From Sarcocystis neurona (taxonomy: Eukaryota > Apicomplexa > Conoidasida > Eucoccidiorida > Sarcocystidae), in assembly GCA_000727475.1 (NCBI GenBank), contig KL647302.1, positions 995,449-1,059,448 of the forward strand: 64,000 nt of DNA, read 5' to 3'. This document shows, in pieces, positions 23,649 to 34,611 of this stretch; within the stretch, counting starts at the first letter, position 1, and every line of letters begins with the position of its first letter. The notes beneath the pieces were generated by a model. It was not told where the DNA came from. It did no database searches and worked only from the letters and a program-made list of their open reading frames with translations. The translations under genes were made by a program, and so were the position numbers.

Positions 23649-25363
23649 CACGGCCGCTTGTAAGGCAGCCTGCACGGATTCTGTACTACGCTTTTAAAAC
23701 GTATGATTTGTCTACCTCTCCTAATAAAAAACTGCGGTACTTCATTGCCTCAACATGTTGTCTTCTACCTTTGCGCGGTAAGCTGGAGTTGAGCTCTGTC
23801 ACCTTGATTTTTCTTTGCTCTTTCACTCCCCACTCTCCACAAGTTTCCCTTTTGCGATCTCACAAGAAGCAACGGACGAAAACAGGAAAGGCCCAACAAG
23901 AGGATGACTTCAGACAGGTGGCAGAAATATACAGCTGCGAAGGCGGACGTGTCCGCAGCAGTACCACTACCACTCACTCAGGCTCGCACAACAGTTTGCA
24001 ACGCAGGTGGCAAATGGTGGCTGCGGGATATCAACCTACTACTGGATATTTCCGGTTGTAGGATGCCTTCTGTACAGCTGTCCCAGTACCGCGCTTACGT
24101 CGTGGGAGACATCAGGGGCGCCATCAACCGCAGAAGACGCTTCCCTCTCCCACCCGACAATGCCGCCATTGAGAATGTTTTGAAACACAGAAGTGGCGTG
24201 AAGACAGGAGTAGTGCGTCTCACTTCAGGACTTTCTCTGTACAGCGTGCGTCAGAAGTGCGCACGAAACTGACTGGCGGAGGAGAGCGCTTAATCATCTT
24301 TTTGTGGTTAGGACGGTAAACTATCGGGCACGCCTTAGCAAATATTTGTTTTCGGAGAACACTACGAACGCTTTAATTTCTTAACCACTACAAACTTGTG
24401 AGGGACCTGCGAAAAGCCTGGCGAGACCGTTCTTTTCGATCCTGGGGAGGACCGATGTGTACATGGCTGGGCTGGACTGTCAAGGTGTGGGCAGCATCAG
24501 ACTCTGCTGCCTTACCAGTGCACCATATTACTATATCTTGAGCAAATTTCTCATGTGCGCACGTTGTGGGATTCGAAACACGAGGAACCGACCACCCACG
24601 GAGTGCGTAAGAAATTCGATCTGCCTGCAATTTTAGCGTACAGATTCTACACAGTGGACTAAGCTTCTTGCGACGGGAAGCTGTCGTCTTGTCGCGTGTT
24701 CACAGAGCGAATCTAATTACATAATAGTCGGCTCCCTCCGAGCACACATGTATGTGCCCAGGTGGGAAAAAAGGCAATAACAACTGAATTTCGCGTTCGT
24801 GGGAACTGATCACCTTGAAGCTTAATACCGCAATTAAAATGATGTACGACGCTCTTTGTTAACCTATACTGCACGACTCATTCATCATGCTTGCGTTATC
24901 GAAAAACCCTTCTCGACTAAGTGCCTACATACATGCCTGCACTCGTGCATGACAGTGGGGCTGCGTGTGCGTGACGGCGCAGCTATCGCAGCGCAGAATA
25001 TGAAACGCCTTTGCTGCATTCCCGCCCCTGCATCCAGGCTAAGACAGTCTGAACATTTGATATCTAAGTATACAGCTCTTTGTAAACGGAGGATGTACTG
25101 CTATGTCTGCGGTACAGGCTTCGAAATACGGGACTTTTTACCAGACCTTGTTTGCAGCATCCACACTGAATGCAACGGGTGTGCCAGCCTACTCTTTAAG
25201 ACTCAAAGGAAGATAGTGAAGTCGTCAGACCTGCATACGTTAAAGGGAGTAGAAGACGCTTCGCTGAAGGATAGTCGGTAACAAACCAGCATAACGAGAA
25301 ACAACGATTGCACGTTGGGTGAGGTTGCAGCCCTACAGTCAGAACACGATTCACACACAACAC
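23649..25363. other. No gene called; weak plus-strand frames
   Basis: Plus-strand frames at 23904-24272 and 24856-25281 begin at alternative codons. They contain some protein-like stretches (for example 'LSQYRAYVVGDIRGAINRRR' and a Cys-containing 'MYCYVCGTGFEIRDF') but no splice structure that ties them together. A minus frame at 24388-24630 is similar in quality. Confidence 0.3.
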
Positions 25364-25496
25364 CTGCAGAAACAAGTGCCGTGTAACTCAGTTTCGAAAA
25401 TATCTCATCTTTCTGTTGAGCAGCAGCCTTTGCCGCTGTCGGTACGGGCCCGTAGAGCGTTTCCTTACCAGTGGTATCCGCGTGCCCCTTTTGCAA
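25364..25496 (-). CDS. Possible exon, unknown minus-strand gene
   Basis: The acceptor ctactgcag (just above 25496) and the donor GCAG/gtgttg (just below 25364) enclose 'LQKGHADTTGKETLYGPVPT' followed by an Ala/Gln/Lys helix ending 'FSKLSYTALVSA'. The protein is plausible, but no partner exon is certain. A frame at 25,553-25,822 on the same strand is a candidate. Confidence 0.25.
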
Positions 25497-25822
25497 CTGC
25501 AGTAGCGACGTGTAAAGTCGGCAAGGATTTCACACACTCACTGAGCTTGGGCCTAAGCGGAACAGCTGATCCAGCGGCGCTTTTCACTTCCCTGCTCTGG
25601 GAGGAGAGCCTGGACGTAGAAAACTTCACCTGTTCTGCGTAGGGAGCGCAACGTGAAAGCCGCCAGTGCTCGAAATTTCTCCACACGTGCGGCTCTCGTA
25701 CGCGCACTACAAGGGATTACCTGTTTCCTGCCGGGTGAATTTAATGGGCTGTTCTCATCCGTGCACGCAGACGGAGGTTTATGGAAGGAACAGGCCCCAG
25801 TTGTTTCACAGGAAGCCCTCAA

Positions 25823-27500
25823 GCACTAAAGATTAACATTTCGATATGTGAGGATGGCCGCGTTGCCTGCACGTGCATATGCTGCAGGTGAAGTGAGAGG
25901 GAGCGTGGCATACCAGGTGGAGCCGCTACACGTTACGCAAAGTCATGTTCTACATGTAAGCAAGATGTGTAACGTGGTAGATCTGGATCTTCCGCAGCGA
26001 GGTAAAATGGGTTAACCCGTGCGCGATGTTATTTTCCCCGATGACTCAACGTGGAAAGTTCGGCTCTCTGAAAAATGCGTCGGCAAAAATATCAAAGTGA
26101 GAAGTGACTGTTGCTGAAGGCGACGTAGCAACAGCAATGACTATGTGGCTGTCCATGGTAGTCACCTGTCGAAGCAGTAGTCCTTCTCGTTCTCTCCTTC
26201 GATCGCCCGTTTAACGTCGCTGTCCCTTACGCAGCGTCACATGTACCTTCGAATCATACCTGTGGGACGACACATGCATTTAGAAGGACTCCTTCACAGG
26301 TCGTGCTGCATACAGCGCTTCGGCGACAGAGGTTTGGTGTCGAGTAAGGTTTAGTCTTCAGTTTCGGCTACAGCGAACAGTGCAGCCCCTGTGGGTCGAG
26401 ACTGATCTTAAATTCGTGTTCGTTCCCTGTGTTATACACGTATATATGTAGTAAAACTTCAGTCTTACGTGCCTGGTCAAAATCTACTACAATACGTATA
26501 CGTACAGAAAGGCAGCCGTGGAGCGAGCGGCATCGTCTCACACGTGTATGTTAACCTTCTGGATTCGTGTCATTTATTCCCTTGCCGTATTACAACGAAG
26601 ATATGGCATCGCGAAGCGACAACTTGAGATACGAGGCAAGGCATCGTAGCGCCCAAACAACAGGTGTGGACAGTTCGGCCTTCGACTGGTGTTGCTCAGC
26701 GCTGATGCAAGTATCCAGCGCGAGGCACCCGTGTAGACTTGTGAATAATAGTGGTCCATCACTGTAAGCACGCTTGGATACCCGTCTATTAACGCTTCAT
26801 TATCGACTGAACACGCAGCTGCGCTCCGCGAAGGTGGTCACTAGTGCAAATGGGAAAATAAATGGGCTTGCATAGGGGTACATTGCAACGATGAGCTTAA
26901 ATCCAGCTGTACGAAGTGTGTATACGGATAATCCACCGGGAGCGTAGAAATCCGCACACGCCTACAGTTCTATCCCGTCGAAGCGTGCAGCCTTTTCCAC
27001 GCACGCTGCCAATAGCGGATGTATGAGAGTCACTTGATACACGGGGAACCACTACGCGCTGACGCAGGAAAAATCCGGCGCTCTTTTGCCCTCGAGCAAT
27101 CGCGGAACCCTGGAAAGCACAACTGTGCTGGTCTGGAACAAAGGTGCGCCGCTACTGTGGTGTGCTGTTGACTGCTGCGAAGTGGCAAGTGGACGCCGGA
27201 TGAGCTAACTGCTCGCATCGGTGCGTGTCTGTAGACAGCGTTAACATGGATGCAGGCATCTGCGTATAGGCGCGCATATACATGGCGAATATAGTGGCAT
27301 GGTCCGATAGGTGTGAAGATCACCGCGTTCAACTGCGTTGGTACGTGTAACTGCGTATTCACGGACGATAGCATATCTTTTATGAAAGCGTACGTCATCG
27401 CGACGTAAACAGTTCTTCATTCTTTTCTGCTCCAAGTTGACTTGCGGACTCGGAATCACCGCCATGTGAAAAGAACTCTGCGCATACAGTTCTTTTACTG
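25823..27500. other. Gene-poor, nothing recognised
   Basis: About 1.7 kb with only short frames (the longest is 122 codons, at 27030-27398 on the minus strand, with no protein-like features). It is the last part of the repeat-poor segment. Triplet repeats start abruptly at about 27,540. Confidence 0.5.
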
Positions 27501-27683
27501 CGAATCACGCCAACGTCCAGATTCGTCCCCTGTACACAGGTGCGGTTGCTGCTGGTGCTACTGCAGCCGTCACTTCTGCCACTACTAGCGGTGGTGGACG
27601 TCGCTCTGTTGTGTGCCTGCACTGCAGTAACAGTACGGGCACCGGGGCTGCGTCGCTGGCGAGCCTGCGGCCGTGTTCAGCTG

Positions 27684-27959
27684 TCATGTGTTGCAATTCG
27701 CTGTTGCTGCTGCTGGTGTCCGCCCGTTCATTTGCTCCCCGCAAGTTTCTGTAACTGAAATGTCCCACTGGCTTGAGAATCTCCTGCTGGCACGCTGCTT
27801 GCACTCGCTCACAGCTTGCTGCGCCTCTTCGACAAGCTGCAGCGGCAGGACGTGCTTGTATACTTCCAGCTCCAGGACGGGTTGCCACCCTGCAGTCCGC
27901 GGTTTGGAATGAGGCAGCGCACCGGAATGCGCGTAGCGAGAGACTACCAGCAGCTTCAA
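27684..27959 (-). CDS. Tentative exon, strand uncertain
   Basis: The minus frame reads 'WQPVLELEVYKHVLPLQLVE' and then 'EAQQAVSECKQRASRRFSSQ', a plausible helix, after a tgcag acceptor near 27,892. The plus strand of the same DNA also gives protein-like frames, so coding here is not proven. Confidence 0.25.
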   Translation of the reverse strand: MKLLVVSRYAHSGALPHSKPRTAGWQPVLELEVYKHVLPLQLVEEAQQAVSECKQRASRRFSSQWDISVTETCGEQMNGRTPAAATANCNT

Positions 27960-28622
27960 GTGAAAAGCAACAAGCGATCTCTAGCCGTCCAGTCTTCCCA
28001 TTTTCACTCATGCCGCTGCTGACTGTGCGAGAACCATATGCCGTAGCATACGCTGAGGGGGGCCCTTCCGGCAAGCTGCATTGTTGTGAGTGCATACACG
28101 TAGTCATGCACCCTGCACACGTGGAGCCGCTGGTAGGCTCGAGGACTACCCAGATGGGATATAGATGCGTTTTCCTTCACATGAAACCGCACGGTACTGC
28201 TGCATCTGTAAGGCTTTGACCCGTTACTGGACGTTGTAGCAGACGTTTCTGCTCTGCGTGTCTCCGAGGACAGCTAGTCTTGCGGCGCTTCATGCTGCTA
28301 AAGCGGCCGCCGCTCCCACCGCGCTTGCTGGTCTTTCTCCATGGGTATCTGCTGCTGGTTGTGCGGTGGCAATCGTTATTGTTGCTTGTCTTGCTGCTGC
28401 ATCTCCTTGTACTGAATCTACTAGTGGTGTAGCCTCTGTGCCACCATGTTGTCTTTCCTTTGCCTCTCTGTTCAACCTGTAGACGATACTGAAGCACAGT
28501 ATTCAAGCACGTACTATTCTGAACACCAACGGACTCGTTTTTCGAAGAAGGTGTCAGGGCTTCCGTGGATCTTGGTGAAATTATCCCCCCGTTTTCGCTT
28601 TGTGAGGCTTTGTTCCGTACTT

Positions 28623-28913
28623 CTACGGGCTCACGCTTGCATGCAACGGCTTCTCCGCCTCCTGGAGCAGACTCGCTGGGTTTGTTAGCAGGTGAAATGG
28701 TCGACGGAGGACCCGTTGCGTTTTATTACAGTCCTTTTGCTGCTGCGCTAGGCTTCGTCTACTGCCAGTGACCGCCGGTGTTGCAAGCCGACTGCGCCAA
28801 TGTCGCCCGCTGGAGCCCTCGGACTCTGGACGGAGCTCCTGTTGCCACTGTTCCACCTGTTGCTGGAACTCCGCCAGTGTTATGCTGCTCTCACGGTTGC
28901 GTGACTTCTTCAT
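28623..28913 (-). CDS. Tentative first exon with ATG, unknown protein
   Basis: ATG at 28913 (context ccgcaATGa) opens a 96-codon minus frame starting 'MKKSRNRESSITLAEFQQQV' with heptad-like 'EQWQQEL'. An in-frame donor may lie at CAACAG/gtggaa. The plus strand also has an open frame with ordered-looking protein, so confidence is low. Confidence 0.3.
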   Translation of the reverse strand: MKKSRNRESSITLAEFQQQVEQWQQELRPESEGSSGRHWRSRLATPAVTGSRRSLAQQQKDCNKTQRVLRRPFHLLTNPASLLQEAEKPLHASVSP

Positions 28914-29076
28914 TGCGGCGGCCGTTGGTGGCCGACTGTAACCGTTGGCTGCTGCTGCTTTCCTCCCAGAGGATTTGTATGTGCACTCGCGGTAACTGAC
29001 TCTCCCTCAGTGCTAGTCGGCTCCAGTCTACTGGCGTACTGCGAATACGGCTGGGTGCTGCCCTTTTGTTATCGAC

Positions 29077-29397
29077 TTAGTATTGTAATTGTAGCCGCAT
29101 TGCTTCCTCTGCGTCGGCCGCTCCTCCTTCCTGCTTACCGGCTGGAACGGCTATCAGCAGCGAAGCAGCCACGCTCGCCAAGCAGTTGGGAGAGCTACAG
29201 TTTTCATTCAGATGCTTGTGCGTACGCCTATGCCGAATTGCTTGCAGCAGCTGCTGCTGGCACCTGCTGTAGGTCAGAACGCTACGGCAGGCATACACCT
29301 GCCTCAGCAAATCCGGCCGCAGCACCATATGAGTGGCCCGCCCTCCCAGTCGGCACACCCCGAAACACCTGCTGCTATTCCTGCCGCCCGACAGCAC
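29077..29397 (-). CDS. Tentative exon, unknown protein
   Basis: The minus frame contains 'RATHMVLRPDLLRQVYACRS' and a basic helix with Gln/Leu, then an acidic Ala/Gly-rich end. No start or splice partner is firm. The opposite strand is open too. Confidence 0.25.
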   Translation of the reverse strand: MLSGGRNSSRCFGVCRLGGRATHMVLRPDLLRQVYACRSVLTYSRCQQQLLQAIRHRRTHKHLNENCSSPNCLASVAASLLIAVPAGKQEGGAADAEEAMRLQLQY

Positions 29398-29797
29398 TCT
29401 GTTGGTCGCCGTACTGCAGCCGCTACGTGTTGCTTTTATCGGCTTTGTAGCCGGTCCCCTGTAAGGTTACTGATCCTGTTGAGCGCCGCAGTTGTTGTTA
29501 CCTCCGCCGTGCCGCTTCTGGGGCTACTGCTCCCGTGTCCTGTCGCAGCTTTAGCCGCTACCATGATCCCCGCTACTCGCACGTACACCCGGTCGCACTG
29601 ACATTTAAATTTTGATTCACGTGGGGAAATTTTCTTCTTCAGCGGTCTGCGAGTAAGGTCTCAATGGTAGCCGCAGACCTGCACACGCTGAAGGCGGCTT
29701 TTTCAGGCTGCACTTGTATGGTGAAGGGCCGTTGCTGAATAACTGGCAGGACATGTTTCACAGCTACAAGAGGCGGCGACCGACAGCTGCACGGCAG

Positions 29798-30751
29798 CTA
29801 ATGTTGGCTGCCTCGCCTGCTTGTACAGCGGCGAAGTAGAGAGCGATTAGTGACGCCAGCAGCTACAGCAGGGTCGGCTTCACTGGCAGCAGCAGTAGCT
29901 GCCCGGACGTGCTCCATACAACCTGGCTGGGAGAAACACGGGCTGAAGAGGGGCGCCACCAGTAAGGCAAGGATAGCATCACAGGCAGCAGCAACCCTCA
30001 CAGGGATACAGACATAGCAACCGTCAGAAGCAACAGCAGAGAAAAGATAGAGAGGAGCGTCAGCAGCAGCACGGGAGACAGCCTTAAGGGAGGCGGCAAC
30101 CGCTGCAGTGTTCCCGACGGCAGCAGACACAGGAATCTGAACAAGTTTCGTGGTGGCAGCAGACCTGTCACCTCTGCTGCTGCCCCGTGCTGCTACAGCG
30201 TCGGCACTTAGGCAGCCGATGCTTGCAGGACTCTCGAGAAAAGGCTTTCGACTTCTGCTCAGCCGCATGAAGCACACTCGCTGGACAGATATTGCCGCTG
30301 TCTGTTGCTGCTGCTGCGTCCCCGGCCGCGCTACCACTGTAAGAACTTTAACTCGAGCAGCGCGAACACACTTGAGTGAATATGCGAAGCTAAGCGGTGC
30401 CGGTTTTGATAAGCAGGTGTGTGTGCAGGGACGGGTGGTGCCGTCCACAAGAAAGATGTGCATGTGTGTGTGCATGCATTGCCCACGCCCTCTGACGTAA
30501 GTAGGGCTGGCCCGCTGGTGCAGTTGCAGCTCATGAAAATGTGGAGGTACGTGGGTGGGACGTGGTGGAAGCCATGTGGAGTGCTCCAGATGTGTAGGCG
30601 TCTGTGTCCGGATGAAGTAGTACCAATACAGCGGCCGAAGACTTGGAGATGGTTGACGTCGAAGGGTATGTAATTTCGTTAGGGCTGCTTGCCCAGCAGG
30701 AGCAACAAGTAGAGTACTGCTAGTAGCTTCGTGCCGGCGGTGCTGCATCAC
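29798..30751 (-). CDS. Open frame of doubtful coding value
   Basis: A 317-codon minus frame that probably fuses exons and introns. The most protein-like piece is 'AASLKAVSRAAADAPLYLFS' followed by 'AVASDGCYVCIP', preceded by an acceptor aacactgcag. It is followed by a possible intron gtgaggg...ttctcccag (about 30,000-29,930) and then 'GCMEHVRAATAAASEADPAV'. No family was recognised. The rest is Ala/Arg/His low complexity. Confidence 0.25.
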   Translation of the reverse strand: MMQHRRHEATSSTLLVAPAGQAALTKLHTLRRQPSPSLRPLYWYYFIRTQTPTHLEHSTWLPPRPTHVPPHFHELQLHQRASPTYVRGRGQCMHTHMHIFLVDGTTRPCTHTCLSKPAPLSFAYSLKCVRAARVKVLTVVARPGTQQQQQTAAISVQRVCFMRLSRSRKPFLESPASIGCLSADAVAARGSSRGDRSAATTKLVQIPVSAAVGNTAAVAASLKAVSRAAADAPLYLFSAVASDGCYVCIPVRVAAACDAILALLVAPLFSPCFSQPGCMEHVRAATAAASEADPAVAAGVTNRSLLRRCTSRRGSQH

Positions 30752-31243
30752 TGCCGACTACTGCTCTCGCGGACTCTTGTCTGACAATTGCGTCCTTCCT
30801 CGGGGCAGCACTGTTGTTGCTGATTGCCCTGCTGCTCACTTTCACTGTGAAATGGCTGCTGTTCGGCTGTATCCCGGCGTTACTGAGGGTGCTCCTTTGT
30901 ATTGCTGTGCGAATGGCTGCTCCTCTGATGTTGGACAGGGGTACGCTGCTTCACTTGTATGGCAGCCCCTGCCTAGCCGCCTGCCCAGCCACAGCGTTTT
31001 TCCTGCGCTTTGCCCAAGTCGTGATGGTGATGTGACCGCGGTTGCCGGTGGAGGCTGCTTCAGAGTTGCCACGGCGACAGCAGTAACAATCTACTGAAAC
31101 TGCTCGTTGCTGGTAGTTTCCCACGACTGTCTGGTGCGGATCAAACCTTTCTGCGTTTGGGTGCTACAAATCTGCTACCCGCGTGGTGGCACTTTTCATT
31201 TTGTTGCGTCTGCCGGAGGGGAAGCGTGTGTGCAGTGAGTCCT

Positions 31244-31735
31244 TTACGTAGAGTCGTTCTTTAAGCACAAGTAACGGCAGCGGAGGCAGGTAATCGCCGC
31301 GCAGAGAAATAGGTATGCGGTGAACAAGAAGGTGTGGAGCTGAGCAGCAGGAACCGCGGCGGCAGCGGCGCAAGCACGTGTCACACAGGCAGCGACCATT
31401 TGAAGGAAAAGCTGCTGCAGGAGAGCCACCGTTGGACGGCTGGCAGCAGTGGCAGCAGAGGGCGACAAGTAATTTGGATCGTGCTCCTGCCGCTCGTCTG
31501 TCTGTGTGTTGTCGGGTGCCTCTACAGCGGGAGCGGTTGATAGGGCTGCAGCGCGCATCCATCGTGGAACAGGAGCCCAGTACGTCTGAAGTGCTTTTGC
31601 GGTTCCACGTCTTTTATGTATGAATGAATCTCCCACCGGTGTCCGTCTTGTTCGTGTCTGCACCCGTGCTTGATACTTCCACCGCATCAGCGTTGTCGCT
31701 TCCAGTTCTTTGGTGCAGCATTTTTTAACAAACAT
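31244..31735 (-). CDS. Possible membrane protein exon
   Basis: ATG at 31735 opens a 163-codon minus frame. The N-terminal 100 residues are hydrophilic and charged. They are followed by two hydrophobic stretches, around 'LLQQLFLQMVAACVTRACAA' and 'LHTFLFTAYLFLCAAIT', and a short Cys/Arg tail. It would be a two-pass membrane protein if real. The Ala/Leu/Cys-rich half is encoded by triplet repeats, so the membrane call may be a by-product of CTG reading. Confidence 0.3.
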   Translation of the reverse strand: MFVKKCCTKELEATTLMRWKYQARVQTRTRRTPVGDSFIHKRRGTAKALQTYWAPVPRWMRAAALSTAPAVEAPDNTQTDERQEHDPNYLSPSAATAASRPTVALLQQLFLQMVAACVTRACAAAAAVPAAQLHTFLFTAYLFLCAAITCLRCRYLCLKNDST

Positions 31736-31796
31736 GCTCTGGTCTGTCGAGCGCCGTGTCCCTTTGCATATTTCTGTATTTGTACATGCTGGATTG

Positions 31797-32312
31797 TCAC
31801 TGCTGCTTCATTGATCCTGATGCTGCGGTGCGTAATAGCGTGGGCACTGCTGCCACTGCTCGTAGGAATAGGGGATAGCTGCAGCGTGAGCAGCACGAAG
31901 AAGCGGAGCGGTAGCAGTAGAGCATTCGAAGCAGTAGTGTACCAGTATACGGAGTGTGACACCGTTGCAGGCGCTGCAGCAGGGCTTGTTGCTGCTGACG
32001 GTCCTTACTACCGTGAACCGGCCTGAAGTGCCTCCTGATGCTCCCTGCGAAGCGTCGCTGCAATTGATAGTCGTCTGCAGTCCACACTTTGCCATCCTGC
32101 ATACTTTTCGCAAGTAGACAACCACTACTTTCTTGTCTCCTCTGCCATCTGTTGCGAACTCTCAGATACACGCAGGATCTGCTGCGTTGACCGAGCTGGC
32201 GGATCGGATGAGTGTACGTTTTGGTTCCTGCGCGGTCATACTTTTTCCTACCTTGTACTTCCACATCCTGCTGTCGTGTGTGCTCGGTAATGCTGCGGGT
32301 GTTGTTATGCAT
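31797..32312 (-). CDS. Possible ATG-started hypothetical protein
   Basis: ATG at 32312 opens a 171-codon minus frame beginning 'MHNNTRSITEHTRQQDVEVQ'. It contains a basic, balanced segment 'MQDGKVWTADDYQLQRRFAG' and then Gln-rich sequence, turning into Cys/Ser/Leu low complexity at the end. The first 115 codons look coding; the end may be intron. The frame at 31,244-31,735 follows on the same strand and might be the next exon. Confidence 0.35.
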   Translation of the reverse strand: MHNNTRSITEHTRQQDVEVQGRKKYDRAGTKTYTHPIRQLGQRSRSCVYLRVRNRWQRRQESSGCLLAKSMQDGKVWTADDYQLQRRFAGSIRRHFRPVHGSKDRQQQQALLQRLQRCHTPYTGTLLLRMLYCYRSASSCCSRCSYPLFLRAVAAVPTLLRTAASGSMKQQ

Positions 32313-32485
32313 CCTCCTGAGTGCTGAGTTGATTTGCTCTCAGCTCTGCTGTAGCCTCCCAACTGGTGGTCTAGCGCGCACTGCCGTTCTGCATGTGCTA
32401 CTGAAGCTTTTTCGTTGCTGTATCAGCGTATCCTCCTGTCTGTACGCACGGTCGCAAGCCTCGCTTACGCTGTCCCCCAGGCGCC

Positions 32486-33511
32486 TTGTTTGCTGCGCGT
32501 GCACACTTGACTGCCGTCGTCCTCTGCTGTGTCACCTGTTGCGCCACACGTGCAGCGTTTAGTACTTTCCCCCTTGTCGACTGGGAGCGACACGGGAAAG
32601 GTTTTCGGGTCAGTAGCGGAGTTCCTGGTGCAGCCTCTCCTGCTGATGCTCGCAAGCGCCTACTAAAACAGAGTCGCGCCAACGGTGCCGCAGAAGCTTA
32701 TGCCGCAGCCACAGCCGCAGCAGGTGCTGCCGCTGCTGTCTCCCGCGCTGTGCCGCACGATGCGTCACCTTCCGGTGATGTGGCCTACGTAGGGGAGGTC
32801 GTGTTTCTCGAAGGAGAGTCAGGTGCACACTCGTTCTACGCTCGGAACGCCAGCGCAGGCAGACGAAGAGGAGTCCGGCGGCGGCATTCTTTTGGTGGGC
32901 ACAGCAGACGCAGGAGCTTCACCCACGCCTCCTGCATTCCAAAACCTTTGGGAATTGCTGCTGCTGCCAGGAGGAGGAAACAAGTCCAGCCACCTGCTAG
33001 TGCTAGCGCTGCTTCTTCTGCTAGCGGTGAGTCTGCTAGCAATGTTTCTTCTACTAGCGGTGCGTCTGCGAACCCAGAGGCTGCCAGCAACGGCACGGAA
33101 CAAGCTGCATGCGAAAAGTTTGCGTGGGAGGCGGAGAGACACCGGGCGCCAGCGTGTGCGACTCCTGATGCGGGTGCAACGGACGACGGCGTGCAAAATG
33201 AAGAAACATGTCTTTTGATGTCGCTGGAGGAGGCCGTGCCGAAGAAAATGAGCAACTACGCCCGACACCGCAGCACCAGCAAGACGAACGACAGCAGCAC
33301 CGGTGTCAGCGTGTCCACCGAGAATCTGTTAGGGACGCAGCAAGACTCGCTTGACCCGAGTGCCGCTGGTGAGACAGTAAAAACAGAACGGGTGGTGATG
33401 CTTGCTGTCACCACTGCGCGGCAAAGAGCCCCCTTCGACACGATAGGCCTTGTTGCCGTTTCGTTGAACAGCTGCAGCACATCGACGCACGGTTTCTCTC
33501 GGGGCGAGTAG
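32486..33511 (+). CDS. Hypothetical Ala/Ser-rich protein, 341 codons
   Basis: A plus-strand frame without an early ATG. It contains 'FSTFPLVDWERHGKGFRVSS', an Ala-rich helix, 'DVAYVGEVVFLEGESGAHSF', and later 'EKFAWEAERHRAPACATPDA' and 'MSLEEAVPKKMSNYARHRST'. These balanced segments make the plus strand the better choice. Between about 32,820 and 33,060 another plus frame is equally good ('ADEEESGGGILLVGTADAGA'), so at least one intron probably lies there (a gtgagt occurs near 33,028). No domain was recognised. Confidence 0.4.
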   Translation: MFAARAHLTAVVLCCVTCCATRAAFSTFPLVDWERHGKGFRVSSGVPGAASPADARKRLLKQSRANGAAEAYAAATAAAGAAAAVSRAVPHDASPSGDVAYVGEVVFLEGESGAHSFYARNASAGRRRGVRRRHSFGGHSRRRSFTHASCIPKPLGIAAAARRRKQVQPPASASAASSASGESASNVSSTSGASANPEAASNGTEQAACEKFAWEAERHRAPACATPDAGATDDGVQNEETCLLMSLEEAVPKKMSNYARHRSTSKTNDSSTGVSVSTENLLGTQQDSLDPSAAGETVKTERVVMLAVTTARQRAPFDTIGLVAVSLNSCSTSTHGFSRGE

Positions 33512-33837
33512 CACGCAGCCGCAGCACGTGCTGCCCTCGTCGTCCACACCTCTCGATTATTCTCGAAGCGACCAGGCGGCGGCAGCAGCATAAGGAGGCG
33601 CATTAGCAGCCGGTACAACGGCCGTGAACGCTGAAACACAAAGCAAGCAGCAGGCGCTGTTGAAAAGTATTCGAAAGAGCAACAGCACCAGTAGGAACAA
33701 TAGCGGGAGCACAGTCAAGTGCCCCGTCGAGAGTCCCTGAGAAAGTGTTCGTGCGTGTAGGTACAGGTGTACACGTGACCGCACGGGGGCGACATATGAC
33801 AGAATCTCGTACCGTACAGTGGCGTGCTGCTGTAGCG

Positions 33838-34611
33838 TCAGGGGGTGGGTCTTTTGCGCGTTGACTTGGCATTCAGGAACAGTCCCCCAGGTCTGTGTGG
33901 GAATGAACTGAAGCACAAGCTTGGGAGAAAACAAGCGAGATGACAAGCTAAGATAATAGTGCATAACCTAATCCAACGCGGGTCACTGATTTTCGCGTGC
34001 TTATGCGCTGCAGTCGTGAAGGACTGCTGCATACTATAAAGACTACTCTGCGGACAACTTGCTCTTCGCATGACGTTCTGGTGCATTTCTGCTGCGTGGT
34101 CCCGCTGCTCCACTTGTTTCTTGTGGATGTTGGTACTGCGCTGTTTTTGTGAGAACTGGTGGGTGCGGCACTGCTGCGTGCTGCGACGTGCTCTGGCAGC
34201 TGTTGCTATTGCTGCTTCTGCCGTGGGTACGCGCCCGCTGCTGTCAAGTGTCGCTGCTGCTGTGCTGCGGCTGCTGCTGCTATTGTACGCTGCTCCTAGT
34301 GTCCTGAGCTTCCAGTCAACGGTGCACCTGGTGCTGCAGTGCTCTGAACCGGTGTGGTGCCGCAGGAACGTCGCGTGGCGTCGCTGAGGACGGGCACAGA
34401 CAGCAGAACGGGATCTGCAGCACGCAGGGAGAGAAGAGGGAGGAGAACAACGGTGAGGCGCCATTACGTTCAGACTGCAGCAGCCGTAGTTCTTACTACA
34501 CGCCGAGGTCGCAACGAAGTGAGGAGGTGTTCTCTTTACACAGCGCCTCCTCCGCGATCCTACCAGGCCGCAACTGGAGAGGCAGCCCCTTGTGACTAAC
34601 AACGGCTGCAT
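33838..34611 (-). CDS. Hypothetical protein with a C-terminal hydrophobic segment
   Basis: ATG at 34611 opens a 257-codon minus frame. It is Ser/Thr/Arg-rich, with Ala runs from triplets, a basic stretch 'SQKQRSTNIHKKQVEQRDHA' near residue 160, and a hydrophobic segment 'RLCTIILACHLACFLPSLCF' near residue 220, which could be a membrane span. No family was recognised. Parts may be intron. Confidence 0.35.
   Translation of the reverse strand: MQPLLVTRGCLSSCGLVGSRRRRCVKRTPPHFVATSACSKNYGCCSLNVMAPHRCSPPSSLPACCRSRSAVCARPQRRHATFLRHHTGSEHCSTRCTVDWKLRTLGAAYNSSSSRSTAAATLDSSGRVPTAEAAIATAARARRSTQQCRTHQFSQKQRSTNIHKKQVEQRDHAAEMHQNVMRRASCPQSSLYSMQQSFTTAAHKHAKISDPRWIRLCTIILACHLACFLPSLCFSSFPHRPGGLFLNAKSTRKRPTP

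Noticed and set aside
24540..24620. tRNA-like T-loop (tttcgaatcc) on the minus strand
   Set aside because: No flanking T-stem of five pairs, no acceptor stem and no anticodon arm could be drawn, so it is likely chance.
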